Below, piece by piece: positions 42,493 to 50,850 of a stretch of 64,000 nucleotides of DNA. The DNA is from Clostridium sulfidigenes (GTDB lineage: Bacteria; Bacillota; Clostridia; Clostridiales; Clostridiaceae), in NCBI RefSeq assembly GCF_000732635.1, contig NZ_JPMD01000015.1, forward strand, positions 62,001-126,000. Direction: 5' to 3'. Every line of letters begins with the position of its first letter. The stretch's first letter is position 1. The position numbers and the translations under genes were made by a program. The notes below the pieces were generated by a model. It was not told where the DNA came from. It worked only from the letters and a program-made list of their open reading frames with translations, and ran no database searches.

Positions 42493-43281
42493 ATGATTAA
42501 GATACGAAGGTATGGAAGCCAACCATATGATATAGCAGTTATTCACGGAGGACCTGGTGCTCCAGGGGGAATGGCTCCAGTAGCAAAAGAATTGTCAATG
42601 AAATATGGAGTTCTTGAACCTATGCAATCAGCAAATTCTATTGATGGACAAGTTAGTGAACTTAAAAAATTGCTTGAAAATAATGGACAATTTCCAGTAA
42701 CACTAATTGGTCACTCATGGGGAGCATGGTTAAGCTATATTTTTGCATGGAAATATCCTGAATTAGTAAGTAAGGTTATACTTATAGGAAGTGGATCCTA
42801 TGAAGATACTTATCTTTCATCAATGAATAGTAAAAGAGCTAAAAGACTTACAGAAGAAGAAAACTTAAGAGTTGGGACATTATTTCAATTATTAAATGAA
42901 CATAATAATCCAAACAAAAAAGAAGTATTGCGTGAATTTGGAGAATTAATGGCAAAGGCGGATTCCTATAGTCCAATTTCTATTGAAAATGAATCTCTAG
43001 ATTTCCAACCAGAAGTTTTTCAAAGTTGTATGGAAGAAATAAATAAATTAAGAAGCAACGGGGAACTTTTGGATTTTGGAAAGAATATAAAATGTCCTGT
43101 AATTGCTATACATGGTGAATATGATTCTCATTCTTTTGAAGGGGTTGAAAAGCCCTTATCAAAAGCTATAAAGAATTTTAAATTTATACTATTGAAAGAG
43201 TGTGGACATAACCCTTGGAATGAAGCTTATGCTAAAGATAAATTTTATGAAATAATTTTCAGTGAGTTAGATTCAAGATAA
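42493..43281 (+). CDS. Alpha/beta hydrolase
   Basis: 262 residues. HGGPG (about 18-22) forms the oxyanion region and is typical of the proline-iminopeptidase branch; nucleophile Ser75 in LIGHSWGAW; the His in ECGHNPWNE near the C-terminus. Start ATG 42493 with AAAGGGAG upstream; the TTG at 42460 has none. A GNAT-like gene follows 32 bases later. Substrate unknown. Confidence 0.9.
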   Translation: MIKIRRYGSQPYDIAVIHGGPGAPGGMAPVAKELSMKYGVLEPMQSANSIDGQVSELKKLLENNGQFPVTLIGHSWGAWLSYIFAWKYPELVSKVILIGSGSYEDTYLSSMNSKRAKRLTEEENLRVGTLFQLLNEHNNPNKKEVLREFGELMAKADSYSPISIENESLDFQPEVFQSCMEEINKLRSNGELLDFGKNIKCPVIAIHGEYDSHSFEGVEKPLSKAIKNFKFILLKECGHNPWNEAYAKDKFYEIIFSELDSR

Positions 43282-43313
43282 GATAAAAGCACTAATTTAA
43301 GGGGAGAGTTAAA

Positions 43314-43868
43314 ATGAGAAGGAATGTTTATGAGCAGTGCCCTATATTTAAAAATGATTTTATTACATTAAAAAAGACGACAACTATAGAAGCAGGGGAA
43401 TTACTAAAGTGTTATTCAGATAAAGAGGCTGTTAAATTCTTCAATTCTGATAACTGTAATGGTGACGATTTTTATTATACAACAGTTGAAAGAATGGAGC
43501 AGGCAATTAAATTTTGGGATTTTTCCTATGAGAATAAATACTTTGTGAGATGGACAATCACTTTGAATGATACAAATGAAAAAATTGGGACTATTGAAAT
43601 GTTTAAAAGAGAAGCAGAAGATGAGTTTAACAATTATGGAGTATTGAGAATAGATTTGCAGAGTAAATATGAAAAACAAAAATATATAGATGATATTTTA
43701 GAAATTGCAAATGAGAATTTTTTTGATCTATTTAATGTTGAGCAAATTCTTACAAAGGCAATTCCAAATGCAACTGAACGTATTGAGTCATTAAAGAAAA
43801 AATCTTATGTTCCGCTAAATAGAAAAATGATGATGTATGGTGATTATTTTATAAGAACCAAAGAATAA
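43314..43868 (+). CDS. RimJ/RimL-like GNAT with degenerate acetyl-CoA loop
   Basis: 184 residues. The N-terminal FKNDFITLKKTTTIEAGELL and the strand pair VRWTITLNDTNEKIGTIEMF match RimJ/RimL GNATs. The acetyl-CoA loop (Q/RxxGxG/A) is replaced by KYEKQKYIDD, without the glycines, so catalysis is doubtful. Motif B NATERIESLKKKSYV is partly kept. GGGGAGAG precedes the ATG. It may be a catalytically dead binding protein or a different acyl-CoA user. Confidence 0.75.
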   Translation: MRRNVYEQCPIFKNDFITLKKTTTIEAGELLKCYSDKEAVKFFNSDNCNGDDFYYTTVERMEQAIKFWDFSYENKYFVRWTITLNDTNEKIGTIEMFKREAEDEFNNYGVLRIDLQSKYEKQKYIDDILEIANENFFDLFNVEQILTKAIPNATERIESLKKKSYVPLNRKMMMYGDYFIRTKE

Positions 43869-43905
43869 ATTTTAAATTAAAGAATTTTAATATGGGAGAA
43901 AAGGT

Positions 43906-44163
43906 ATGAGTAAATTATCTGACTTACCTAATATAGGTAAGAAACTAGAAGAGCAACTTAATGAAGTTGGCATAGAAACTATTGAGCAATTAAAAGAAGT
44001 TGGGAGTAAGCAAGCATGGCTAAATATTAGAGCTATAGATAGTTCTGCATGTATTAACAGATTATGTGCCTTAGAGGGAGCAATACGAGGAATCAGATGG
44101 CATTCTCTTTCAGAAGAAGTAAAAAGGGATTTAAAAGCATTTTATAATACAGTCACTATTTAA
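43906..44163 (+). CDS. TfoX C-terminal-domain protein
   Basis: 85 residues consisting only of a TfoX/Sxy C-terminal domain. SDLPNIGKKLEEQLNEVGIETIEQLKEVG forms the helix-hairpin-helix (key residues Pro8, Gly11, Gly22), followed by ALEGAIRGIRWHSL. The N-terminal domain of full Sxy is absent, as is common in Firmicutes. The HhH may bind DNA or a protein partner. GGGAGAAAAGG precedes the ATG. The DUF692-like gene begins 17 bases later. Confidence 0.87.
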   Translation: MSKLSDLPNIGKKLEEQLNEVGIETIEQLKEVGSKQAWLNIRAIDSSACINRLCALEGAIRGIRWHSLSEEVKRDLKAFYNTVTI

Positions 44164-44180
44164 TTAGAAGGAGAATTAAT

Positions 44181-45047
44181 ATGATGATAAAACTCGGATG
44201 TAACTATTATCCAGAAGTTGTAGAGCTTGTTGAAGAAGGAAAAATAGATATAGACTATTTTAAATATCCTGGACTTGGATATCAAATGGATGTCTTTAAA
44301 AAAGAGGATTTGTCTGATTATAAGCAATTTGTATCACAAACAAATAGGGTTCGTCCAGTAATGATTCATGGGCTAGGATTAAAACCACATAATATTTGCT
44401 CAAAAACATTTATTCAAGATTTAGATATAGACTATGTGAAACAGATTATTAAATTGTCAGGAGTTAATGGAATTTCACTTCATTTAGCAGGTGTTGATTC
44501 TTTATTATCGAGAAAGCAAAGTAAAGAAATTATTATTAATAACATCAAGTATCTTAAGGAACAATTTCATAATTTAGATTTTATATCCTTCGAAAATGCT
44601 GATGGGAATCCCTATAGTAAGAATGGTGAACTTGGAATATGCATCGAATCTAATTTTATCTCTGAGATTATATATGAAACAGGTTCAGATTTTCTATTAG
44701 ATATAAGTCATGCTTATTGCTCATCAAAAAAATTAAAGGTTAATTTCGAAACTTATTTATATGAATTACCTATAGATAAAGTTTATGAAATACATATTAA
44801 TGGATGGATTGAAACGAAAAGTGATATTATGTCTCATACTAAAATAAATGAGTTAGGGTATAGAGCATTGAAAAAACTTCTAAAAGAATGTAATCCTAAA
44901 ATGATTACATTAGAATATGGAAGAAATAATGATAGAATTAACACAGGCATTCCTATAATATCACCAAACAATATATGTAATGAGGCTAAAGAGGAAATTA
45001 TAAGTCAAATTACTAGATTAAGAGAAATATTAAATAATTATAGATAA
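44181..45047 (+). CDS. DUF692-like (MNIO-type) TIM-barrel enzyme
   Basis: 288 residues. Candidate metal ligands occur in the order found in DUF692: His63 (MIHGLG), His101 (SLHLAG), Glu138 (FEN), Asp174 and His177 (LDISHAYCS), His205 (EIHINGW), His219 and Glu245 (LEYG). The MNIO family (MbnB, ChrH and relatives) uses two or three Fe ions to modify Cys-containing peptides. The residues differ in places from classical members, so a xylose-isomerase-like epimerase or endonuclease IV-like enzyme is also possible. AAGGAG lies before the ATG. It probably shares a transcript with the TfoX-like gene. No precursor peptide is adjacent. Confidence 0.65.
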   Translation: MMIKLGCNYYPEVVELVEEGKIDIDYFKYPGLGYQMDVFKKEDLSDYKQFVSQTNRVRPVMIHGLGLKPHNICSKTFIQDLDIDYVKQIIKLSGVNGISLHLAGVDSLLSRKQSKEIIINNIKYLKEQFHNLDFISFENADGNPYSKNGELGICIESNFISEIIYETGSDFLLDISHAYCSSKKLKVNFETYLYELPIDKVYEIHINGWIETKSDIMSHTKINELGYRALKKLLKECNPKMITLEYGRNNDRINTGIPIISPNNICNEAKEEIISQITRLREILNNYR

Positions 45048-45176
45048 TTTAAATTGAATAGTAATAATTTATTGGAAAGCTAACAATATATTGGGTAAGA
45101 ATTATGAAAATAACTCACAAAATATTTCCCAATGAATAATCTATCAATATAGTTATTTCATTGATGGAGGTAATGA

Positions 45177-45992
45177 GTGGGATATTATATCAAAGTTGAA
45201 CCAAATGTGAAAGTTTATGTAGAGGATCTTAATCCAGAAGGAAAGAAAACAATTGTATTTTTACATGGTTGGCCTGGTAACCATAATCTGTTTGAATATC
45301 AGTTTGACCAACTTCCAAAGTATGGGTATAGATGTATCGGAATAGATACCAGGGGTTTTGGAGATTCTGATAAACCTTATGATGGATACGATTATGATCG
45401 TTTATCTGATGATGTTAGATGTGTAATAGAAGCTCTAAATCTTAGAGATTTCACACTGGCAGGACATTCAACAGGTGGAGCTATGGCTATTAGATATATG
45501 GCTCGTCATAAAGGGTATGGAGTATCTAAGCTAGTTCTTATATCTGCAGCAGCACCTAGTCTTATTAAGCGTAAAAACTTTCCTTATGGATTGGATAGAG
45601 AAGAAGTTGTTAAAATTATTAATGGGACATATAATGATAGGCCTAAAATGCTGAGAGATTTCGGAGATATATTTTTCTTTAAATATATATCTGAACCATT
45701 TTCTCAGTGGTTCTTTAATCTTGGATTACAAGCAGCAGGATGGTCTACAGCGGCTATTGCAAACACGTGGCTAGGTGAGGAAAAATTATTTTCTGATTTA
45801 GAGACTATAAGAGTTCCAACATTAATTCTTCATGGCATTCATGATAAAGTGGTTCTATTTGAGTTAGCTGAAATTCAAAATCAGTGTATTAGAAATTCAA
45901 AACTTGTACCATTCAAATATAGTGGTCATGGAGTATTTTACGATCAGAAAGAAAAATTTAATGAAGAATTAATGAGATTTGTTGAAGAATAG
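45177..45992 (+). CDS. Alpha/beta hydrolase
   Basis: 271 residues starting at GTG 45177 with GGAGGT five bases upstream. HGWPG (about 30-34), nucleophile Ser98 in AGHSTGGAMA, Asp in the LHGIHDKVV loop, and His in SGHGVFYDQ. This is the chloroperoxidase/arylesterase-like type (non-haem peroxidase homologues). Cytosolic. Ends before terminator copy E. Confidence 0.92.
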   Translation: MGYYIKVEPNVKVYVEDLNPEGKKTIVFLHGWPGNHNLFEYQFDQLPKYGYRCIGIDTRGFGDSDKPYDGYDYDRLSDDVRCVIEALNLRDFTLAGHSTGGAMAIRYMARHKGYGVSKLVLISAAAPSLIKRKNFPYGLDREEVVKIINGTYNDRPKMLRDFGDIFFFKYISEPFSQWFFNLGLQAAGWSTAAIANTWLGEEKLFSDLETIRVPTLILHGIHDKVVLFELAEIQNQCIRNSKLVPFKYSGHGVFYDQKEKFNEELMRFVEE

Positions 45993-46041
45993 AAGCTTAT
46001 AACATAGGAGTATTTAATAAAAAATTAAAATGTTTATCTAT

Positions 46042-46084
46042 AGAATACCGTACTATTCATTAATGTATATACGGTATTTTCTAT
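46042..46084 (+). terminator. Palindromic terminator, family copy E
   Basis: GAATACCGTACTATTCATTA and TATATACGGTATTTTC pair, with a T-tail. It sits directly before the ribosome binding site of the second LUD gene. Confidence 0.82.
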
Positions 46085-46109
46085 ATGAAATTATTATGGA
46101 GGTATAATC

Positions 46110-46727
46110 ATGGATACAAATACTATAAATAAATTAAAAGAAAACTTTAGGATGAGAAATATAGAGGTTGAATGTTTTGAAGATTTAACTGAAGTTAAGA
46201 ATCATATATTAAAAATTATAGATGAAGAATGTACCATTGGAATTGGTCATTCAGCTACCCTTCAGAAAATGAATATAGTAGAATCACTGATGGACAGAGG
46301 AAATATAGTTTATGATAAAGAACTTGGAAAAACTAAGGATGAAACTAAAATGCTGAAAAAGAAAGCTCTTATAACTGATTGGTATATTACCGGTTCTAAT
46401 GCTGTGACCACTGATGGGAGAATTATCAATGTGGATCATAGTGGAAATAGGGTAGCAGCAATTACTTTTGGACCAGATAAAGTAATTGTAGTTGTAGGTA
46501 AAAATAAAATTGTAGACAATGTTGAAGAGGGAATAAAAAGAGTTAGAAATATAGCATGTCCTTTAAATGCAAAAAGAGCAGGTTATAATCCACCCTGTGT
46601 AGAAATAAATAGATGTGTAGATTGTACATCAAAGGAAAGGGTTTGTAATGTGCTTTCCATAATTGAGGGACAAGCGAATAAAAATAGGATGAAATTATTT
46701 ATAGTTAATGAGGAATGTGGTTTTTAA
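46110..46727 (+). CDS. LUD-domain protein, paralogue of the one at 5940
   Basis: 205 residues. It shares the fold (IGIGHSATLQ, NVDHSGNRVAAITFGPDKVIVVVG) and the exact four-Cys motif C-x5-C-x2-C-x6-C (Cys163, 169, 172, 179) with the protein at 5940. Overall identity between the two is moderate by eye. Both lie outside lut operons. TTATGGAGG precedes the ATG. About 170 bases of apparently decayed coding DNA follow it before the next gene. Confidence 0.85.
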   Translation: MDTNTINKLKENFRMRNIEVECFEDLTEVKNHILKIIDEECTIGIGHSATLQKMNIVESLMDRGNIVYDKELGKTKDETKMLKKKALITDWYITGSNAVTTDGRIINVDHSGNRVAAITFGPDKVIVVVGKNKIVDNVEEGIKRVRNIACPLNAKRAGYNPPCVEINRCVDCTSKERVCNVLSIIEGQANKNRMKLFIVNEECGF

Positions 46728-46922
46728 TATGTATTTTAAGGTGGGAATACAACTATGAAAATATTGATAGCAGTTTTATAGTACCTGATTATAAGCGAGA
46801 AGATATTTATCATAATATAGATGGATATAAAAGGAAAAGTATTATTAAAACTTTTATAAGGGAGATTCAAGATTAATAAGAGGATATATCAATACGACTT
46901 GATTAAATTAGGGGGGTATAGT

Positions 46923-47495
46923 ATGGAGTACATGGGAAATAAGGAATATTGGGATGATAAATTTGAAAATAGAAGTGACAAGCCTTTAAGTGCTGAAAAA
47001 TCAATAATTGAAAATATAGGATACTTTAAAAAAGGATCTGTTCTTGATATAGCATGTGGAGATGGTAGAAATACTTTATTTTTTCTTGGAGAAGGATTTC
47101 AAGTAACAGGAATTGATTTTAGCAATAAAGCACTTGAAAGGTTGAATAGATTTGCAAAAAGAAATAATTATTTGGTTCATACAAAGCAAATTGATTTAAG
47201 TGTAATTAATTCTTTAAAAAATATTGGAACATTTGATAATGTTCTAGTTAACCATTATAGACTAAGCAAGAACCAGCTTGAATATGTGAGAGAATGTATA
47301 GCTGATGATGGCATTTTATTTGTATGTGGTTTTGGATGGAAGCATAAAGTAGATACTAAAATTAGAAAAGATGACTTGATTCAGCAAACTGATTTTGAAG
47401 ATTTAAATAAGTCATTTAAGTTAATTAAATATAGTGAAAGTCAAGATGATAGGGGTTTTATTGTTACGTATATTTTTAAAAAGATAAAATCTTAA
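46923..47495 (+). CDS. Class I SAM-dependent methyltransferase
   Basis: 190 residues. The opening NKEYWDDKFENRSDKPLSAEK and motif I VLDIACGDGRNTLFF (about 38-52) with GIDFSNKAL recall tellurite-resistance/TehB-like or thiopurine-type methyltransferases. GGGGGG lies before ATG 46923; an in-frame TTG at 46899 precedes that site. Substrate unknown. Confidence 0.88.
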   Translation: MEYMGNKEYWDDKFENRSDKPLSAEKSIIENIGYFKKGSVLDIACGDGRNTLFFLGEGFQVTGIDFSNKALERLNRFAKRNNYLVHTKQIDLSVINSLKNIGTFDNVLVNHYRLSKNQLEYVRECIADDGILFVCGFGWKHKVDTKIRKDDLIQQTDFEDLNKSFKLIKYSESQDDRGFIVTYIFKKIKS

Positions 47496-47546
47496 TATAT
47501 AATGGATGAATAGAAAGAACATATTAGAGAGGTTAGGCGTAATAAA

Positions 47547-48260
47547 ATGAAGAATAAATGGTTTTGTTATATAAAAATTGATGAAGAAAGTAATTCCGTG
47601 TTTACATCAGGAATGACCTTTAAGGACTTTATGAGTGGAATTAAAGAAACACCTAATAACATTCTAGTTTTAAAGGGATTTCCAAATGAGGGCAATTGGG
47701 GTCATAAGTTAGGTTTTGAATATATTTTGCAGAATAACATGGAAAGTTTTATAGAAGAAGATGTATATAGTTATGGAGATTTTTGTTGGGTAGATTTTCA
47801 ATGTGAAGATGATCTTGAGAAAGTTAGTAATGAGGAACTGGCAGAGTTATTGTATTTAGCACATCGAGTTGAACCTTTAAGGAAGTTTACTTTCCATAGT
47901 TTACAAAATAGATATGCTTATCTTTGTCATGATGATGATTATATAGTAAAGGTTTATATGAATGATATAAAAGTTTATAAAGAGGTTATTCATCACAAAA
48001 TTCTTAGTGAGTTAAAGGGAAGAAAAAGAAGTATTGAGCCAGTACCATCAGAGATATTAGATAAACTTTATGATATGTTTAAGGATGGGGCAGCATTTGA
48101 TTTTGAGAATGCATATAGTAATGGGGTCAACATATATCCCATCAAAAAAGATGGTTATATTGATGATATACACAAAAGTCTTGATAGAAAGAGAAATATA
48201 CCTGGATGTGGAATATGCCTTGATTATAATCCTAGAACTAAAAAGTGGATGATATACTAG
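47547..48260 (+). CDS. Conserved hypothetical protein
   Basis: 237 residues, soluble, family not recognised. Repeated aromatic residues and acidic patches, with a central helix pair (NEELAELLYLAHRVEPLRKF) and a strand-rich second half that mentions dry aromatic runs such as FTFHSLQNRYAYLCHDDDY. AGAGAGG precedes the ATG. The stop lies within the remnant of a VOC gene that follows in another frame. Confidence 0.72.
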   Translation: MKNKWFCYIKIDEESNSVFTSGMTFKDFMSGIKETPNNILVLKGFPNEGNWGHKLGFEYILQNNMESFIEEDVYSYGDFCWVDFQCEDDLEKVSNEELAELLYLAHRVEPLRKFTFHSLQNRYAYLCHDDDYIVKVYMNDIKVYKEVIHHKILSELKGRKRSIEPVPSEILDKLYDMFKDGAAFDFENAYSNGVNIYPIKKDGYIDDIHKSLDRKRNIPGCGICLDYNPRTKKWMIY

Positions 48261-48318
48261 AAGATCCAGATGGAAACACTATTGAAATAATAGGAAGATA
48301 TTTTAAAGAGGTGAAATA
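48245..48318 (+). pseudogene. VOC (glyoxalase-type) C-terminal remnant
   Basis: In the frame after the 237-residue gene, the bases read DDILEDPDGNTIEIIGRYF, then five residues and a stop. DPDGNTIEI is the classic last strand of a vicinal-oxygen-chelate (glyoxalase) domain with its metal-binding Glu. No gene body precedes it: the rest has been lost or replaced by the end of the upstream gene. Confidence 0.65.
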
Positions 48319-48319
48319 A

Positions 48320-49150
48320 ATGTATCTAGAAATGAGGGATAAGGTTAACTTGTATGTAAAGCAATCAGGACAAGGTATTCCATGTATATTTGTCCATGGT
48401 GGACCAGGGGAAGGAAGTCTTGATTTTGAAGTATTAGGCGGAAATGCATTAGAAGGTTTTATGAATATGATATATTTTGACCAAAGAGGAAGTGCAAGAT
48501 CAGAAGGAGACGAGGAAACTGATTACTCTATTGATAGACTTGTAGAGGATATGGAGGAAATTAGAAAAAAACTAGGCATATCAAAGTGGATAGTTATGGC
48601 TCATTCCTTTGGAGGAATTATTGCAACAAACTATGCTCATAAGTATGGAGAGGCTATAGACAAGCTTATTTTATTAAATGTTACTCTTAGCATGGAAGAC
48701 TCATTTAAGAGTCAAATAGATCATGGATCAAAATTATTATCTGAAAATGAATTAAAGTCCATAGAGGCTAAATCATATATGGAAAAATGGCAACAGATAG
48801 TTACTAGACTTATTGAAAAAGATATCTTTTATAAACTGCAATATAAGGAATATGATAATTTTTTAAAATTAAGAGAAGTAAGTAATACAATAGATAGTTT
48901 TAATACATCCATGGCAAATCAAGGACTTAGCAATAAAGAGTATTTAAAAAATTATTTTGATGTTACTATAAAAATAAACATTCCAGTCCTTGTAATAGCT
49001 GGCAATGAAGATTATGCTGTAGGACTAGATCATCATGAAAATTTTATATTTCCTAATATGAAGATTAAAATTATTTCAGGAAAGCACATGTTATATATGG
49101 AAAATAAAGAGGAAGTTAAGTCAGTAATTGAAGCATTTATAAAGAGCTAA
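48320..49150 (+). CDS. Alpha/beta hydrolase (proline iminopeptidase-like)
   Basis: 276 residues. HGGPGEGS (about 26-33) and DQRGSARSEG (about 54-63) are typical of the proline iminopeptidase branch, and nucleophile Ser96 sits in MAHSFGG. The catalytic Asp and His are in AGNEDYAVG and SGKHMLYME. GAGGTGA precedes the ATG. The dispersed repeat copy 2 follows. Confidence 0.9.
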   Translation: MYLEMRDKVNLYVKQSGQGIPCIFVHGGPGEGSLDFEVLGGNALEGFMNMIYFDQRGSARSEGDEETDYSIDRLVEDMEEIRKKLGISKWIVMAHSFGGIIATNYAHKYGEAIDKLILLNVTLSMEDSFKSQIDHGSKLLSENELKSIEAKSYMEKWQQIVTRLIEKDIFYKLQYKEYDNFLKLREVSNTIDSFNTSMANQGLSNKEYLKNYFDVTIKINIPVLVIAGNEDYAVGLDHHENFIFPNMKIKIISGKHMLYMENKEEVKSVIEAFIKS

Positions 49151-49157
49151 TTTAAGT

Positions 49158-49230
49158 AGCAAAGATGCTGAAACCCGCATGAACAGAACAACTATTTAAA
49201 TAGTTATATAGTTATATATTTTTATATATG
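49158..49230 (-). repeat. Dispersed intergenic repeat, copy 2 (inverted)
   Basis: On the minus strand it reads AAATATATAACTAT, then the palindrome AACTATTTAAATAGTT followed by GTT, and GGGTTTCAGC, as in 22574-22645. A 19-base core (49187-49205) is identical. Further AT-rich hairpins extend to about 49260. Confidence 0.65.
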
Positions 49231-49334
49231 ACTATATAACTAGGTTCATATGTTAATATTTATATAGTTTTATATTTGTGGGAGGATATGGACATCTTAG
49301 TAAAGTTATAAGTTTTAGAAAGGGGATTAATTCC

Positions 49335-49667
49335 TTGGAGTATTTTGGGTTAATTGCATTTGTACTAGTCCTATCTCAGATGGGATATCCATCGAAAATA
49401 AAAAAATTAGAAGGTGAATTAAAGAGTTTAAAAAGAAAGATTAAGGGGGAAGAGGCCTTGTCAAAGTTGTTAAAGGAACTAATTGGTGTGAAATGTATTA
49501 TTAGTTGCGAGGGAGCTCCAGTATTTATCGGTAAAAGCGAAATGGAATGTGAGGTTCTTGACGTAGATGATGAGTGGGTTAAGATAACCTATAGAGATAA
49601 AAAGGATGTTATTAAAACTAATATTATCCGTATTGAAAGCATAGATAATATAGAGATAATAAATTAG
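49335..49667 (+). CDS. Membrane-anchored coiled-coil protein with C-terminal beta domain
   Basis: 110 residues from TTG 49335, preceded by AAAGGGGAT at nine bases. One hydrophobic helix (about 2-16), a basic coiled coil (about 22-50), then a small beta domain (GVKCIISCEG to the end) like an Sm-type or SH3-like barrel. A longer frame from GTG 49278 includes the GGGAGG of another frame. Common in Clostridia as hypothetical; role unknown. Confidence 0.65.
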   Translation: MEYFGLIAFVLVLSQMGYPSKIKKLEGELKSLKRKIKGEEALSKLLKELIGVKCIISCEGAPVFIGKSEMECEVLDVDDEWVKITYRDKKDVIKTNIIRIESIDNIEIIN

Positions 49668-49691
49668 ATAATCAAGTAAAGGCTAATAATT

Positions 49692-49730
49692 AAGCACCTT
49701 CTTAAAATTTTTAAGAAGGTGCTTTTTAAA
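49692..49730. terminator. Strong bidirectional terminator
   Basis: AAGCACCTTCTTAA and TTAAGAAGGTGCTT form a perfect 14-base-pair stem with a short loop and T/A tracts on both sides. Confidence 0.92.
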
Positions 49731-49740
49731 ATTAATAATA

Positions 49741-50850
49741 TTAGGTATTTATTCTTTCTTCTGTATCTTTATCAAAAAAATGAAGTTTGCTAGTATCAAT
49801 TGCTATATTTATTTGTTCTGATTTTATATCTGCAGAAGATGGGACTTTTGCTATTAACTTGTTACCATTACAATCTAGATATAAGTATGATTCTGATCCC
49901 ATTAGTTCAGTAATATCAACTTTAGTCGAAATAATATTACTTAGACTATCTTTAATAGTGTTATTCTCAATATATATATCTTCAGGTCTAAAGCCTAAGA
50001 TAATAGATTTATTTGCGTAGTTGTTAAATAAAGACTTAATTTTATCTGTATTAGGTAATTTAATTGTAATGCAATTAAGTTTAGCATAAAAATTGTTAGA
50101 GTTGTTTATAAGAGTAACTTCTAGGGTATTCATTTTAGGAGATCCCATGAATTCTGCTACAAATAAGTTACAAGGATTATTATATAGATTCATAGGGGTA
50201 TCTACCTGTTGAATAAGGCCATCTTTCATTAGTACAATCCTATCTGCCATGGTCATTGCTTCTGTCTGATCATGGGTTACATATAGAAAGGTTGTACCTA
50301 AAGTTTTATGTAGCTTGATTATCTCAGCTCTCATCTGAGTTCTAAGCTTTGCATCTAGATTTGATAGAGGTTCATCAAGTAGAAACACCGATGGATTACG
50401 AACAATAGCACGTCCTAGTGCAACACGTTGACATTGCCCCCCTGACAGCTGCTTAGGTTTACGATATAATAGTTCTTCAATGTCTAGAGTTTTAGCAACT
50501 TCAGTGATCTTTTTATGAATTTCATCCTTTGGTACCTTTTTCATTTCAAGTCCAAAAGCCATATTTTTATATACAGTCATATGGGGATATAGAGCGTAAC
50601 TTTGAAATACCATGGCAATATCTCTATCCCTAGGAGCTACATTGTTTACTAATTTATCACCAATGAATATTTCACCCTCTGTAATACTTTCAAGACCTGC
50701 AATCATTCTTAAAGTTGTAGATTTTCCACATCCTGATGGTCCAACTAAAACAATAAATTCCTTATCTCTTATTTCTAAGTTAAAGTTTTCAACAGCAATA
50801 TTGGTTTCATCATATTTTTTAACAATATTATTAAAGGTTATATTTGCCAT
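49741..50850 (-). CDS. Sugar ABC transporter ATP-binding protein (MsmX/UgpC type)
   Basis: 369 residues. Walker A GPSGCGKST, Q-loop, signature LSGGQCQRVALGRA, Walker B FLLDEP, and switch His in THDQTEA, then a C-terminal TOBE/regulatory domain (about 240-369). Such ATPases energise several carbohydrate importers and often stand alone. No permease or binding protein is nearby, in keeping with MsmX. ATG 50850 follows AAGGAG; the frame extends to 50889 without one. Confidence 0.93.
   Translation of the reverse strand: MANITFNNIVKKYDETNIAVENFNLEIRDKEFIVLVGPSGCGKSTTLRMIAGLESITEGEIFIGDKLVNNVAPRDRDIAMVFQSYALYPHMTVYKNMAFGLEMKKVPKDEIHKKITEVAKTLDIEELLYRKPKQLSGGQCQRVALGRAIVRNPSVFLLDEPLSNLDAKLRTQMRAEIIKLHKTLGTTFLYVTHDQTEAMTMADRIVLMKDGLIQQVDTPMNLYNNPCNLFVAEFMGSPKMNTLEVTLINNSNNFYAKLNCITIKLPNTDKIKSLFNNYANKSIILGFRPEDIYIENNTIKDSLSNIISTKVDITELMGSESYLYLDCNGNKLIAKVPSSADIKSEQINIAIDTSKLHFFDKDTEERINT

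Noticed and set aside
46738-46876. Open frame after the second LUD gene
   Set aside because: No start codon and no known domain. It may be a decayed fragment, but there is not enough to say so.
48070-48252. 60-codon plus-strand frame
   Set aside because: Shadow within the 237-residue gene; no ribosome binding site.
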